The translations under genes and the position numbers were made by a program. A stretch of DNA of 64,000 nucleotides from an uncultured Clostridia bacterium (GTDB taxonomy: Bacteria; Bacillota; Clostridia; Oscillospirales; Ruminococcaceae). This document shows, in pieces, positions 18,004 through 27,043 of this stretch. Location: assembly GCA_947624675.1 (NCBI GenBank), contig CANQLI010000010.1:1-64000 (forward strand). The letters are read 5' to 3'. Below the pieces are notes generated by a model that had not been told where the DNA came from, did no database searches, and saw only the letters and a list, made by a program, of their open reading frames with translations. How positions within the stretch are numbered: the first letter of the stretch is position 1; the number at the start of each line of letters is the position of its first letter.

Positions 18004-20946
18004 TTAATCCTCGCCGAGCTTTAACGCCTGAGAAATCTTTATCTTTGAAATTATTCTTCCCAATACCGCAAATCCTACTCCCAGCATCAGCAGAATGAGA
18101 ATGTAAATTTTTATATAGTCACTTCTCAGAGCCGTAACGCTGAACGGAAGCATCTTGCTCTGCGCCGTAAACATCGCTCTGAACAGCGGAACAAACAAGT
18201 CACTTGCGATACCGCCTATGATTATCGAAAATACCACAGCCACTCCCGAAACCAAAAGCTGTTCGTAAATTATCATAGCTATGATTTCTCTGTAGCTCAT
18301 ACCCATTGCGCGCAATATTCCGAATTGAAGCGTGCGTGATTTTATCGACAGTATCCAGTAAATTAAAAATCCTATTACGCACATTATCATAATGATTATA
18401 AATCCAAGTGTTAGCGCTCCGTTCAAGCCCTGAAGCATCGGGTCATTTTTCTCTTTGATAATGCTCTGGCTCGCTACCTCGAGAGTAGTCGGAACAATAT
18501 CGGACTCCTCGATAGATTTGTAAAAATCCGCAACCTTTGCGTCATCATCGAGGTCAATCCACACCTCATACGGCTCGATAGGTGTCTGTACCTGAACATA
18601 GTTAAAGTTCATAACAGCAAAGTCTATATATGTTCCGTTTTCATTCTGCTCGGTGGGGTCTATGCTCGGCCAGTAATCGACGAAAGCTATGACTGTTGCG
18701 CCGAAATAGTCGTTTTGTCCCCATTTAACCTGTATGTTATCGCCCAGTTCATATCCGTAGTTGTCCTTAAATGATGATGAAAGAATAACACCGTAATTGC
18801 ATTCGCTCAGCGCATTAAGGTATGCGTTTATGTGCACAGGCAGAAGCTCGTCTTTAAACCAGCATATGTTCGCAAATTCGCTTGGATTCACTGTCATAAG
18901 GTGCACATTTGAGAGGGTGTCGGTGCTTTCGGTGCTTTCACCTCTCGCATTTTCCCATCTGTCCTCATTACCGTTCTCATCTTCCATTTGATTCACAGGT
19001 GCCTTAACGGTTATCTTTCTTGAGCTTTTTATTGTGACAGAATTATTCTTATAAACGGCTGTCGCTGACTTAACACCGTCAAGCTTTTCAAACCTCTCAA
19101 ACACCGGTTCTATATAGGAGACCGAGCTATCTGTTACGGCTTCCTCCTCTTCAGCTACGACATCACCTTCGCTCTCAGTAGAGCTTGACGAACCGCTTTC
19201 GCTATCCCACTGTTCGGCTATCACCGCATCGCAGCCGACCGTGTATGCGGCTGTCTGCTCAGCATTTCTGTTAAGAGCCCGTGCAGTATTCGCAAAGAAC
19301 AGTCCGAGTGCAACCGTCAGCATAAGGAATATCATAATAAAACGCTCTCGCCCTGTTGACGATCTGCCTATATTATTTAAGGATATGTACTGTGCCGGCG
19401 TCCACACCCGCTTTCCTATCATATATACAAGCCTTATCACAAACGGATATATTCTCACGACAAGCAATGCCGAACCGAGGATAAATGCTGTCGATGCCAC
19501 AAACAAAAGCGGGTTTACTGTGGCTGACGCATCGGTCACACCCTGAGCAGCCAGATTTTCCTGTGTCTGATTATAGTAATAGAGCCAGGCCAATGAACCT
19601 ACAATAAGTATTATGTCGAGAAATGCCTTATCCCAAAGCGGGCGTTTTGCCCGTCTTGCCTTTGATGCCTTGTGCGCGACTATTGTGGTTCTTGTCGCAG
19701 GCACTATCGGCGCCATAGTCGTTATAAAGAACACTCCGACAGCAAGAAGCGAGTACAGCACCGCTTCTAACGAGAACTTTATCGGAAGCGCGGTCCTGTT
19801 TACGAACTCCAAAAATCCGTTTGATGCTCCGAGAACATGACAAAGTCCGTAACCGATTATAGGTCCGATAACAGCCGTCACAACTCCGAGCACAAGCGAT
19901 TCAAGAGCGTAAATCAGCATTATCTGAAGACTTGATGCTCCTCTTGACTTAAACACTGCTATCTCGTTCTTCTCCTGCTCTACATTAAGCTGAGATACCA
20001 TAAACAGGTAGAACACTATCATCAGCATTACAGGTATCTGAACAAGCCACAAGAGAAGCTGAAGCATAGACGAACGCTCGGCGTACTCTTCAAAAATACC
20101 CTTTGCCGGAACATCAAGCGTGATCGAATTTTCAGAATACACCTTATCCTGAGCCTTGAGATCCTCAAGAACTCCGTCGAGAGATGTCATATCGAGATTC
20201 GGATAGTCGATAGCGTAGCGAGTTGACATATTTACGATATTTACTGCCCCGGTTTCAACTGCGTCAAGTACAGTATCATAATCCGCAAAAGCTGTTGAAA
20301 CATAAGTGTCGTCAAGGCCCTCCGACCAATACGAATCATTTGAGTCCTTTACATCAAAGGCGCCAGTTATCTTTATTTTGATAGTCTTTTCAGACTTAAA
20401 CACATTTGATATAGTATATGTCTGTCCGACCACAAGTCCTGTTGAGCGAAGGCTTTCATTTGTGAGTATACATTCTACTACGCCTTTATTTACTCCCGGG
20501 GTATACATTTCTCCCTGGGTTATTTTTATATGATCCTTTATACCGGTCATACCGGTAAGGTTCACTCTTGATATTCCGTTGTCAGTAGAATCCTTATCCG
20601 CTCTTATCATAAGATAGCTGTCAGTAAGGATCTTTTTGTAATTTTCATACGGAACAGACAGCGTATCGAAATTGTCCTCAAACGACTCTGACATATCGCC
20701 GATTATTTTGAGCTGACTGTCTGTGTCAAGGTCAAGGTTAAGGTTATACGACGCGGCATAAATTCCCGGATATTCCCCGTTGTCGACCTGATATGACTGC
20801 ATATCCTTTACAAGCATTCGCTGTAAGGAAGCATTCATATAAAGCGGAATGGTACTCATCATCGCCGACGCCATAACGAAGCCTATAAGGAGGCATATTA
20901 CCATCCACTTGGTATTTATCATTTTACGAAAAAGCAGAGTAAGCAT
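18004..20946 (-). CDS. FtsX/MacB-type ABC transporter permease
   Basis: A 980-residue permease with an N-terminal helix (about 14-34), a large extracellular domain, three helices near 290-420, a second half with helices near 440-520, and a final three-helix FtsX core (LGFIIIMIMCVIGFLIYW onward). It has two FtsX domains. Residues around 580-605 form an unusual Ser/Glu-rich stretch (SESGSSSSTESEGD). MacB-like permeases usually work mechanically across the membrane with an ATPase and an adaptor; the adaptor gene is 41 nt upstream, but no ATPase gene is in this operon. Confidence 0.85.
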   Translation of the reverse strand: MLTLLFRKMINTKWMVICLLIGFVMASAMMSTIPLYMNASLQRMLVKDMQSYQVDNGEYPGIYAASYNLNLDLDTDSQLKIIGDMSESFEDNFDTLSVPYENYKKILTDSYLMIRADKDSTDNGISRVNLTGMTGIKDHIKITQGEMYTPGVNKGVVECILTNESLRSTGLVVGQTYTISNVFKSEKTIKIKITGAFDVKDSNDSYWSEGLDDTYVSTAFADYDTVLDAVETGAVNIVNMSTRYAIDYPNLDMTSLDGVLEDLKAQDKVYSENSITLDVPAKGIFEEYAERSSMLQLLLWLVQIPVMLMIVFYLFMVSQLNVEQEKNEIAVFKSRGASSLQIMLIYALESLVLGVVTAVIGPIIGYGLCHVLGASNGFLEFVNRTALPIKFSLEAVLYSLLAVGVFFITTMAPIVPATRTTIVAHKASKARRAKRPLWDKAFLDIILIVGSLAWLYYYNQTQENLAAQGVTDASATVNPLLFVASTAFILGSALLVVRIYPFVIRLVYMIGKRVWTPAQYISLNNIGRSSTGRERFIMIFLMLTVALGLFFANTARALNRNAEQTAAYTVGCDAVIAEQWDSESGSSSSTESEGDVVAEEEEAVTDSSVSYIEPVFERFEKLDGVKSATAVYKNNSVTIKSSRKITVKAPVNQMEDENGNEDRWENARGESTESTDTLSNVHLMTVNPSEFANICWFKDELLPVHINAYLNALSECNYGVILSSSFKDNYGYELGDNIQVKWGQNDYFGATVIAFVDYWPSIDPTEQNENGTYIDFAVMNFNYVQVQTPIEPYEVWIDLDDDAKVADFYKSIEESDIVPTTLEVASQSIIKEKNDPMLQGLNGALTLGFIIIMIMCVIGFLIYWILSIKSRTLQFGILRAMGMSYREIIAMIIYEQLLVSGVAVVFSIIIGGIASDLFVPLFRAMFTAQSKMLPFSVTALRSDYIKIYILILLMLGVGFAVLGRIISKIKISQALKLGED

Positions 20947-20987
20947 TCTCTTTTCCCTTTCCTCTTAAAGTATTTGTGACTGAAAGG

Positions 20988-21992
20988 CTATCTAACAATA
21001 ACCTTTTCTCCCTCTTTGAGTCCCGAAACTATCTCCGATTCAGAGCCTGTTTCAAGACCGACCTCTACTTCTCTGGCTTCCTTTTCGTTTTTATCATTCA
21101 GCACATATACAACACGCTTGCCGTTAACAGTCTTAACGAGCTTTTTAGCGACCACAAGAACATTCTTTCTGCTGTCAAGCACAAGTGTTACATCCGCAAT
21201 ATTTCCGATTGCATTCGGCGGTGTATTGCCCGAAAACTGAGCATAAACCTTTGTCTCCTCAAAGGTTATTCCCGAGTTAGCGGGAAAGCTGTTCGGGGTA
21301 GCAAAAATCTCGCCCTTATAGTCCTTCCTGTTATAGCTTATAGTAACCGCCTGACCTACTTTAAATCTTCCAAGATCGCTGGGCTCTATCGGTATGTACA
21401 ATGCGTTCTTATCAACTATCGTAGCTATATTTTCACCTGCGGAAACATCCTCTCCTACCGATTTCTCCGTTACTGACGAAACTGTACCTCCGACTGTCGC
21501 ATATAAAGACGACTTATTTTTTTCACGGTTCAACGCCTCAAGCTCATTTTTTAAAATATCCACCGTGACCTGAGCATTATCGACCTCGGACTGACTTCCG
21601 CCCTTTTCGGCGGTTATCGTCACATTAAGCTGTGCCTGCTGTATCTTAAGCTCCTTGTCTTTTATCTCAAAATCAAGGTCTCCGACATCAAGCTCACAGA
21701 TAATATCGCCCTTGCTCACCATATCTCCGGCTTTTACATAGAGCTTTTTGATCTTTCCCCCCTGATCTTCAAAGGAAAGCTCGCTGGTAGACTTTGACAT
21801 AACCGTCCCCGAGTTTGTAAGCTTTTTTACTATATCCTTCTTTTTGGCTTCGACAGTAGTGTATTTTACTTCGCTTGCCTTTACGGTAGGAGCCTCCAAC
21901 ACCTCTTCCTCATCAGGAAGAAAGTAACAACCGCTCAAAAGAGAAACAAGTATAACGCCCGATAACAGTAATGAAAAAGTTCTTTTAATCAT
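20988..21992 (-). CDS. HlyD/MacA-type periplasmic-adaptor-like lipoprotein
   Basis: A 334-residue membrane-fusion-type protein. The signal peptide ends at the lipobox LLSGC, so the protein is anchored outside the cell. It has the lipoyl/barrel-sandwich halves (GKIKKLYVKAGDMVSKGDIICELD and YATVGGTVSSVTEKSVGEDVSAGENIA, both partly quoted), a short coiled-coil hairpin near 115-165 and a C-terminal barrel. It would couple to the permease that follows for export of an unknown substrate. Confidence 0.85.
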   Translation of the reverse strand: MIKRTFSLLLSGVILVSLLSGCYFLPDEEEVLEAPTVKASEVKYTTVEAKKKDIVKKLTNSGTVMSKSTSELSFEDQGGKIKKLYVKAGDMVSKGDIICELDVGDLDFEIKDKELKIQQAQLNVTITAEKGGSQSEVDNAQVTVDILKNELEALNREKNKSSLYATVGGTVSSVTEKSVGEDVSAGENIATIVDKNALYIPIEPSDLGRFKVGQAVTISYNRKDYKGEIFATPNSFPANSGITFEETKVYAQFSGNTPPNAIGNIADVTLVLDSRKNVLVVAKKLVKTVNGKRVVYVLNDKNEKEAREVEVGLETGSESEIVSGLKEGEKVIVR

Positions 21993-22043
21993 TATTCATT
22001 CCTCACATCAACAATAATTTGCCACAGTTATGTACATATATAA

Positions 22044-22072
22044 ATTATACTATTTTTCTATTAAAAAGTCTA
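22044..22072 (-). promoter_or_regulatory. promoter of the adaptor-permease operon
   Basis: TATAAT (22044-22049) with TAGACT 17 nt upstream (22067-22072) on the minus strand. The -10 is perfect and the -35 is moderate. Confidence 0.55.
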
Positions 22073-22137
22073 TTAAAACACATTGTTTTTTTGTAGAAAA
22101 TTCACCTTGTTTTTTGTACATTTTACACACAAAGCCT

Positions 22138-23403
22138 TTATTTTTTCTTTAACCTGTCAGAAAGCTCCTCAGCCCGTCTATAAATATCCGCTTCGCTCTC
22201 ATCTAAAAAGTATCTCCCGTCACGGTATAAAACCTTTCCGTTGATCATCGTAAGCTTCACATTTTGCTTAGAGCCTGAGTATACTATATTTTTTACAATA
22301 TTGTTTATCGGTCGCATATTAGGCTTGTCAAGGTCGATAACGACAATATCCGCCTTTTTGCCCTCTGCGAGAACATCGCTGTCATAAAGCCCCATAGCCC
22401 TTGCGCTTCCCACAGTTGCCGCTTTTAAGACCTCATCCGCCGCACAAGCGGAAGCGTCGCCGTATCTGAGCTTTTGAAGTCCCGTTATCAAGAACATCTC
22501 CCTGAACATATCGAGTGCATTGTTAGATGCTGCTCCGTCAGTTCCTACCGCAAGCTTCACATCGTTTTCAAAGAGCCTGCATATATCCGCAACTCCGCTT
22601 GCGAGCTTTGTGTTAGAACCGGCATTCGTTACCGCCCAGAGACCTCTTTTCTTAAATATATCAATATCGTTATCCGAAAGATGTACACAGTGAAAGCCTC
22701 CGCCGCCGTACTCATATGCTCCGAGTGAATCAAAAAGCTCGGTCGGTGTTTTTCCGTATCGTTTTATACAGCCTTCCACCTCGTTTAAAGTCTCACTGTT
22801 ATGTGCCCAGAAGCCCTCACCGTATTTATGGCAAAGAGCCGCTATCGCCTTTATAGTTTCGAGCCTGGTCGTGTACTCGGCGTGTATTCCAAGTCTGTAT
22901 GAAACAAGAGGGCTTATGCTTTTGTACTTAAGATACTCCTCCTCAACACTTTCAGGAGTGCCGCCGAAATCGTTTATCGACGAACAGATAACGCTTTTAA
23001 AGCCGCAGTCTGTTACTGCCCGGACAAAATCATCAAGGTAAAAATACATATCAAAACAGGCTGTTATGCCACTTGAAAGGTATTCCAAAACCGCAAGCTT
23101 TGTAAACGCATATATATCCTCACCTGTAAGCTTTGCCTCCATAGGAAACACCCTGTCATTGAGCCACCTGTCAAGAGGAAGGTCGTCCGCAAAAGAGCGG
23201 AGAAATGTCATTGCGCTGTGTGTGTGTGCATTTTTAAAGCTCGGCATCACCAAACTTCCGCCCACATCTATGACCTCTTCAAACACACCGTCCTTTGGAG
23301 CTCCGATATACGAAATACAGTCGCCGTCAATATGAATATCGCCCTCTGTCACATCAAAGCTGTTATCAAGAGTTAATATTTTTGCGTTAGTAATTTTTAT
23401 CAT
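22138..23403 (-). CDS. mtaD: amidohydrolase, 5'-methylthioadenosine/S-adenosylhomocysteine deaminase type
   Basis: A 421-residue metal-dependent hydrolase of the cytosine-deaminase-like amidohydrolase superfamily. Metal ligands are H60 and H62 (NAHTHSAM), a later His in GIHAEYTTR and the Asp in GTDGAASNNALDMF, a motif typical of MTA/SAH deaminases. The predicted reaction deaminates MTA or SAH to the inosine analogues. It lies 23 nt after purine nucleoside phosphorylase, which fits a nucleoside salvage pair. Other substrates (adenosine, other amino-purines) remain possible. Confidence 0.82.
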   Translation of the reverse strand: MIKITNAKILTLDNSFDVTEGDIHIDGDCISYIGAPKDGVFEEVIDVGGSLVMPSFKNAHTHSAMTFLRSFADDLPLDRWLNDRVFPMEAKLTGEDIYAFTKLAVLEYLSSGITACFDMYFYLDDFVRAVTDCGFKSVICSSINDFGGTPESVEEEYLKYKSISPLVSYRLGIHAEYTTRLETIKAIAALCHKYGEGFWAHNSETLNEVEGCIKRYGKTPTELFDSLGAYEYGGGGFHCVHLSDNDIDIFKKRGLWAVTNAGSNTKLASGVADICRLFENDVKLAVGTDGAASNNALDMFREMFLITGLQKLRYGDASACAADEVLKAATVGSARAMGLYDSDVLAEGKKADIVVIDLDKPNMRPINNIVKNIVYSGSKQNVKLTMINGKVLYRDGRYFLDESEADIYRRAEELSDRLKKK

Positions 23404-23426
23404 ACATATCTTCCTTTTAAGTATAT

Positions 23427-24275
23427 TTATCTGTCCGTCACATTAAGATGATCCGAGATGCTCTCAATACATTCCGTCAACAGCCTTTCAAATATCAAAG
23501 CTATCCTGTTGGCAGTTTCCTTGACCTCCTCGTGTGTAAGCGGAGATTTGCTTATTCCCGCGGCAAGATTTGAAATACACGAAACGGCGCACACCCTCAT
23601 ACCCATATGCACTGCGGCTATTGCCTCACAGGCTGTGCTCATTCCTACTGCGTCCGCTCCGAAAGCCTTGTACGCTCTTATCTCTGCGGGCGTTTCATAG
23701 TTAGGACCTGTTGTCTGGATATAAACACCTTCTTTAAGTTTAACGCCTATGTCCTTTGCACGGTCTCTTATTATCTTAGAAAGCTTTTTATCGTAAACCT
23801 CGCTCATATCGGGAAATCTCAGCCCGAGCTCATCTACATTCTCACCTATAAGAGGACTTTTTACGAGCGACGATATATGATCGGTAATAAGCATAAGATC
23901 ACCGGCTTTAAAGCTATCGTTTATTCCGCCCGAAGCGTTTGTCAAAAACAGTACCTTTGCACCTAACAGCCCCATTATCCTTATTGGCATAACTACATCT
24001 TGTATATCGTATCCCTCGTAGTAATGCACTCTTCCCTGCATACACACAAGCTTTACCCCGTTTACGCTGCCGAAGATGAATTTTCCCTCGTGACCCGAAA
24101 CGGTAGAGACAGGAAAGTCCTCTATATCTTTGTAGGGTATCTCAGCGTTTTTTTCTATCCTTTCCGCAAATCCTCCAAGTCCCGAGCCGAGCACAAGTGC
24201 GATCTGCGGGACAAAATCGGTTTTTTCCCTTATTTTGTTTACACACTCCAAAAGCTTTTTATAATAACTTGACAT
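23427..24275 (-). CDS. punA: purine nucleoside phosphorylase
   Basis: A trimeric-type PNP of 282 residues that splits purine nucleosides with phosphate into base and ribose-1-phosphate. Motifs: LVLGSGLGG-like LVLGSGLGGFAERI, HEGKFIFG, MQGRVHYYEGY, LTNASGGIN and GPNYETPAEIRA, and VGMSTACEAIAAVHMG. The frame starts at a GTG at 24317, but the ATG at 24275 has GGAGGA 5 nt upstream and gives the usual length. First gene of the punA-mtaD unit. Confidence 0.93.
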   Translation of the reverse strand: MSSYYKKLLECVNKIREKTDFVPQIALVLGSGLGGFAERIEKNAEIPYKDIEDFPVSTVSGHEGKFIFGSVNGVKLVCMQGRVHYYEGYDIQDVVMPIRIMGLLGAKVLFLTNASGGINDSFKAGDLMLITDHISSLVKSPLIGENVDELGLRFPDMSEVYDKKLSKIIRDRAKDIGVKLKEGVYIQTTGPNYETPAEIRAYKAFGADAVGMSTACEAIAAVHMGMRVCAVSCISNLAAGISKSPLTHEEVKETANRIALIFERLLTECIESISDHLNVTDR

Positions 24276-24322
24276 ATCTGTCCTCCTTGAATTTAAAATA
24301 CAGCTTTTATCTGACACTTCCG

Positions 24323-24351
24323 ATTATATATGGTTACCACCCCGCAATCAA
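24323..24351 (-). promoter_or_regulatory. punA-mtaD promoter
   Basis: TTGATT (24346-24351), a 17-nt spacer and TATAAT (24323-24328) on the minus strand, about 48 nt before the chosen punA start. Confidence 0.75.
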
Positions 24352-24451
24352 AAGAGCCGCTTTAAGTATTCTGATGAGTATGACGCTGAATGCTAAATGG
24401 AATACGCTTTTTAAGACAAATTAAAACGCATCTCACAGCCGCTATTTTATT

Positions 24452-24586
24452 AACAAATTATGAATATTGTAAACATTTTGTTACGAAACATAATTTATTT
24501 TATGAAGAATGTACGTTTGCGTACATTTTTTCCTGATTTTGCGCTGTTAGTGAGGGGAAGTAAAAAATAAAAAAATTCGAGGTAAG
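24452..24586 (+). repeat. dispersed repeat, copy 1 (hairpin core)
   Basis: An AT-rich stretch that matches the minus strand of 56935-57063. Its core is a perfect hairpin, AATGTACG (24508-24515), loop TTTG, CGTACATT (24520-24527), followed by a T-run and CCT; the 27-base core is identical in both copies. The 56 bases before it match at about 41 positions without gaps, and the 3' part is looser. It lies between punA and phoR and contains no gene. On the plus strand the hairpin plus T-run looks like a terminator. Confidence 0.7.
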
Positions 24587-24608
24587 ATATAAATTGATAT
24601 AAAACCGA

Positions 24609-26300
24609 TTACTGAAGCTTCGGAAGTGTGATTATCACCTTAGTACCATTCCCGACACTGCTTTTAAGGCTTATCGTTCCGCTGTGATAGGTTACGATGT
24701 GCTTTACGATAGAGAGCCCAAGACCTGTGCCGCCTGTCTGCTTTGATCTTGATTTATCGACCCTGTAAAATCTCTCGAAAATTCTTTCCTGTGACTCCTT
24801 CGGGATCCCTATTCCGTTGTCCTCGACCACGATAAGAGCTCTTGAGCCTATATCCTTAACGATGATTTTCACATAACCGCCCTTGGTGTTATATTTTATC
24901 GAATTATCGGCAAGATTTATCAAAAGCTCATTTGCATAGCTGCGATTTGCCATAACGGTTACGCTCTGGACATCCAGTATTATCTCGACACCGTGCTGCT
25001 GCGCCTTATGTGAAAGTATATCCGCGACCTCATATGCGACCTCATCAAGCCTTACGCTCTCAAGCTCTATTGTCTGTTCCTCTATTTCCGAAAGTCTTAT
25101 TATGTCGTTTATAAGTAAAAGAAGGCGTTCGCTTTCTCTGAAAATAGTTCCCCCGTATTTTTTAACATCATCAGCCCCTGTTATTATGCCGTTTTCGAGC
25201 ATTTCACCGAAGCCCTTTATCGTCGTAAGAGGTGTTTTCAATTCGTGAGTTACATTAGCTGAAAAGTCGTGTCTTATCTTTTCCGATTTTACGCTCTCGG
25301 TCGCGTCTATAAGTAAAATTATAATGCCAAAGCCCTCAGCAAACTCAGATTTATTCATATGGACACGGTAAAATCTTCCGTCAATATCAACAGTTTTGTA
25401 TACAGAGCTTTCATTGTCAAGAGTTTTAAGCATCGAAAGTATTCTGTCGTCGCCTGTAAGCTCTGTGATTTTTTTAGGCTCGTCGCCTGTTACAAAATCA
25501 GGGTTTAAAATTGCCGCAGCGCTCCTGTTTACAGATAAAACCGTGTTTTCCTCATCTATAAGTATCATACCCTCAACCATATTATCGGTTATTAGCGTTA
25601 CTCTTTCCTTTTCCCTTTTAAGCCTTCTGATGTACTTCTGAAGTCTTGCTGAGATGTATGTTATATTTGAAACAATAGGTTTAAGCTCCTCATATTCTAT
25701 ATCTTCACTAAAATCCTCCGGAACGCCATCCTTTATCTTGAGAGAATCAACGATTTTTGTCAAAGGTCTGATAACGCTTTTAGATATTCTTTTTGAAACT
25801 GCCCTTGCTATTATGAGCATCAAGACACAAAGAGCCAAGAATACCGGAACGATAATAAACAGCAATGAAAAGATGTTGCTTACAAGCGAAGAAAACCTTA
25901 TAACTCCGTCGCCGTATTTTATTGCAAAATAATAGGTAGATTTGCCGAAGGTCTGTGAAACTCTTGTGTCACTTCCCTCGCCCTTTTTAAAAGCGTCAGC
26001 GACCTCCTTTCGGTCAGAGTGGTTCTCCATTTTATCGTAAGCTCCCTCGCTGTCAAACTCAACCGTTCCGTCTGACAGGATGTAGGTTACTCTTATTCCG
26101 CTGTCAAGCGCGTCCTTGACATTTTCAGCTATCTCCTCGGGAGTATTGCCTGACTTTACCGACAGCCTTGCGATATTTTCAATATTTTCCCTGCTTTTGT
26201 CAAAATATATCCCCGATATTGAAAAAACGCTTATTATGCTAAAAACGATAATAGTCAGTGAAACTATTATCGTAATTGCCCTGTTTATTTTTTTCTGCAT
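24609..26300 (-). CDS. phoR: PhoR-like sensor histidine kinase
   Basis: A 563-residue kinase: N-terminal helix (8-30), a small extracellular domain (about 31-140), a second helix (142-165), HAMP, a PAS domain (about 235-335), HisKA with H352 (THELKTPLTTIKGF) and an ATPase domain ending GTGLGLSIVKHI...GTKVIITLPK. The domain order and its place after a PhoP-type regulator and a phosphate transporter support a phosphate-sensing PhoR. Last gene of its operon. Confidence 0.85.
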   Translation of the reverse strand: MQKKINRAITIIVSLTIIVFSIISVFSISGIYFDKSRENIENIARLSVKSGNTPEEIAENVKDALDSGIRVTYILSDGTVEFDSEGAYDKMENHSDRKEVADAFKKGEGSDTRVSQTFGKSTYYFAIKYGDGVIRFSSLVSNIFSLLFIIVPVFLALCVLMLIIARAVSKRISKSVIRPLTKIVDSLKIKDGVPEDFSEDIEYEELKPIVSNITYISARLQKYIRRLKREKERVTLITDNMVEGMILIDEENTVLSVNRSAAAILNPDFVTGDEPKKITELTGDDRILSMLKTLDNESSVYKTVDIDGRFYRVHMNKSEFAEGFGIIILLIDATESVKSEKIRHDFSANVTHELKTPLTTIKGFGEMLENGIITGADDVKKYGGTIFRESERLLLLINDIIRLSEIEEQTIELESVRLDEVAYEVADILSHKAQQHGVEIILDVQSVTVMANRSYANELLINLADNSIKYNTKGGYVKIIVKDIGSRALIVVEDNGIGIPKESQERIFERFYRVDKSRSKQTGGTGLGLSIVKHIVTYHSGTISLKSSVGNGTKVIITLPKLQ

Positions 26301-26337
26301 TTTTTATCTCCGTTTCACAATGGGTATATAAACACCT

Positions 26338-27021
26338 TTAAACTTTATAACCTATTCCTCTTACGGTTTTGATAAAGTCTGCACAGCCGCCCTTTTCAAG
26401 CTTTTGCCTTAGTGTTTTTATATGCATATCGACAGTTCTCGTTTCTCCGCCGAAGTTAAAGCCCCATACTTTTTCCATTAACTTATCACGGCTTACAACT
26501 ACCTTTTCGTGTTTCATAAGATATTTTAAAAGCTCAAACTCTTTAAATGTAAGCGTTATCTCATTTCCGCCAAAGCTTACTATTCTTTTTGATTCATCAA
26601 GTGTCAGCCCGTTTATTGTAAGTACAGGTGTCATTTCAATATCTGTGTCCTTTGTTGTCCGTCTAAGAACAGCCTTTATTCTCGACAAAAGCTCCATAAC
26701 GCCAAAAGGCTTTGTGATATAGTCGTCAGCTCCCGACTCAAGTCCCTGTACCTTATCAAGCTCCGAATCCTTAGCGGTCAGCATAATTACCGGTATATCC
26801 TTTGTTTTTTCATCACTTCTCAAATGCGAAAGAATGCTGAAGCCGTCCTCGTCCGGCAGCATTACATCAAGAAGCACAAGAGAAGGCAGATGCTTTTCCT
26901 TCTCTTCATAAAAATCGCTCGCCTTTGGAAACGACTTTACCTCGAATCCACCGGATTTAAGAGCACAAGATATAAGCTCTCTGATCCCGTCATCGTCCTC
27001 TACACAGTAAATCATCGGCAT
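26338..27021 (-). CDS. phoP: PhoP/PhoB-type response regulator
   Basis: A 227-residue OmpR-family regulator. The receiver has EDDDG, LVLLDVMLPDEDG and DDYITKPFG; the winged helix has TRTVDMHIKTLRQKLE and TVRGIGYKV. It lies 22 nt after the Na/Pi transporter gene and 37 nt before the kinase. Four TTTACA-like hexamers at 11-bp spacing before the operon fit autoregulation by this protein. Confidence 0.88.
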   Translation of the reverse strand: MPMIYCVEDDDGIRELISCALKSGGFEVKSFPKASDFYEEKEKHLPSLVLLDVMLPDEDGFSILSHLRSDEKTKDIPVIMLTAKDSELDKVQGLESGADDYITKPFGVMELLSRIKAVLRRTTKDTDIEMTPVLTINGLTLDESKRIVSFGGNEITLTFKEFELLKYLMKHEKVVVSRDKLMEKVWGFNFGGETRTVDMHIKTLRQKLEKGGCADFIKTVRGIGYKV

Positions 27022-27043
27022 TTTAAAAACCTCACCTTAAAAT

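Noticed and set aside
24508..24527. TnrA or LexA operator in the repeat hairpin
   Set aside because: The spacing does not match TGTNA-N7-TNACA or GAAC-N4-GTTC, and the long conserved flanks point to a larger repeat.
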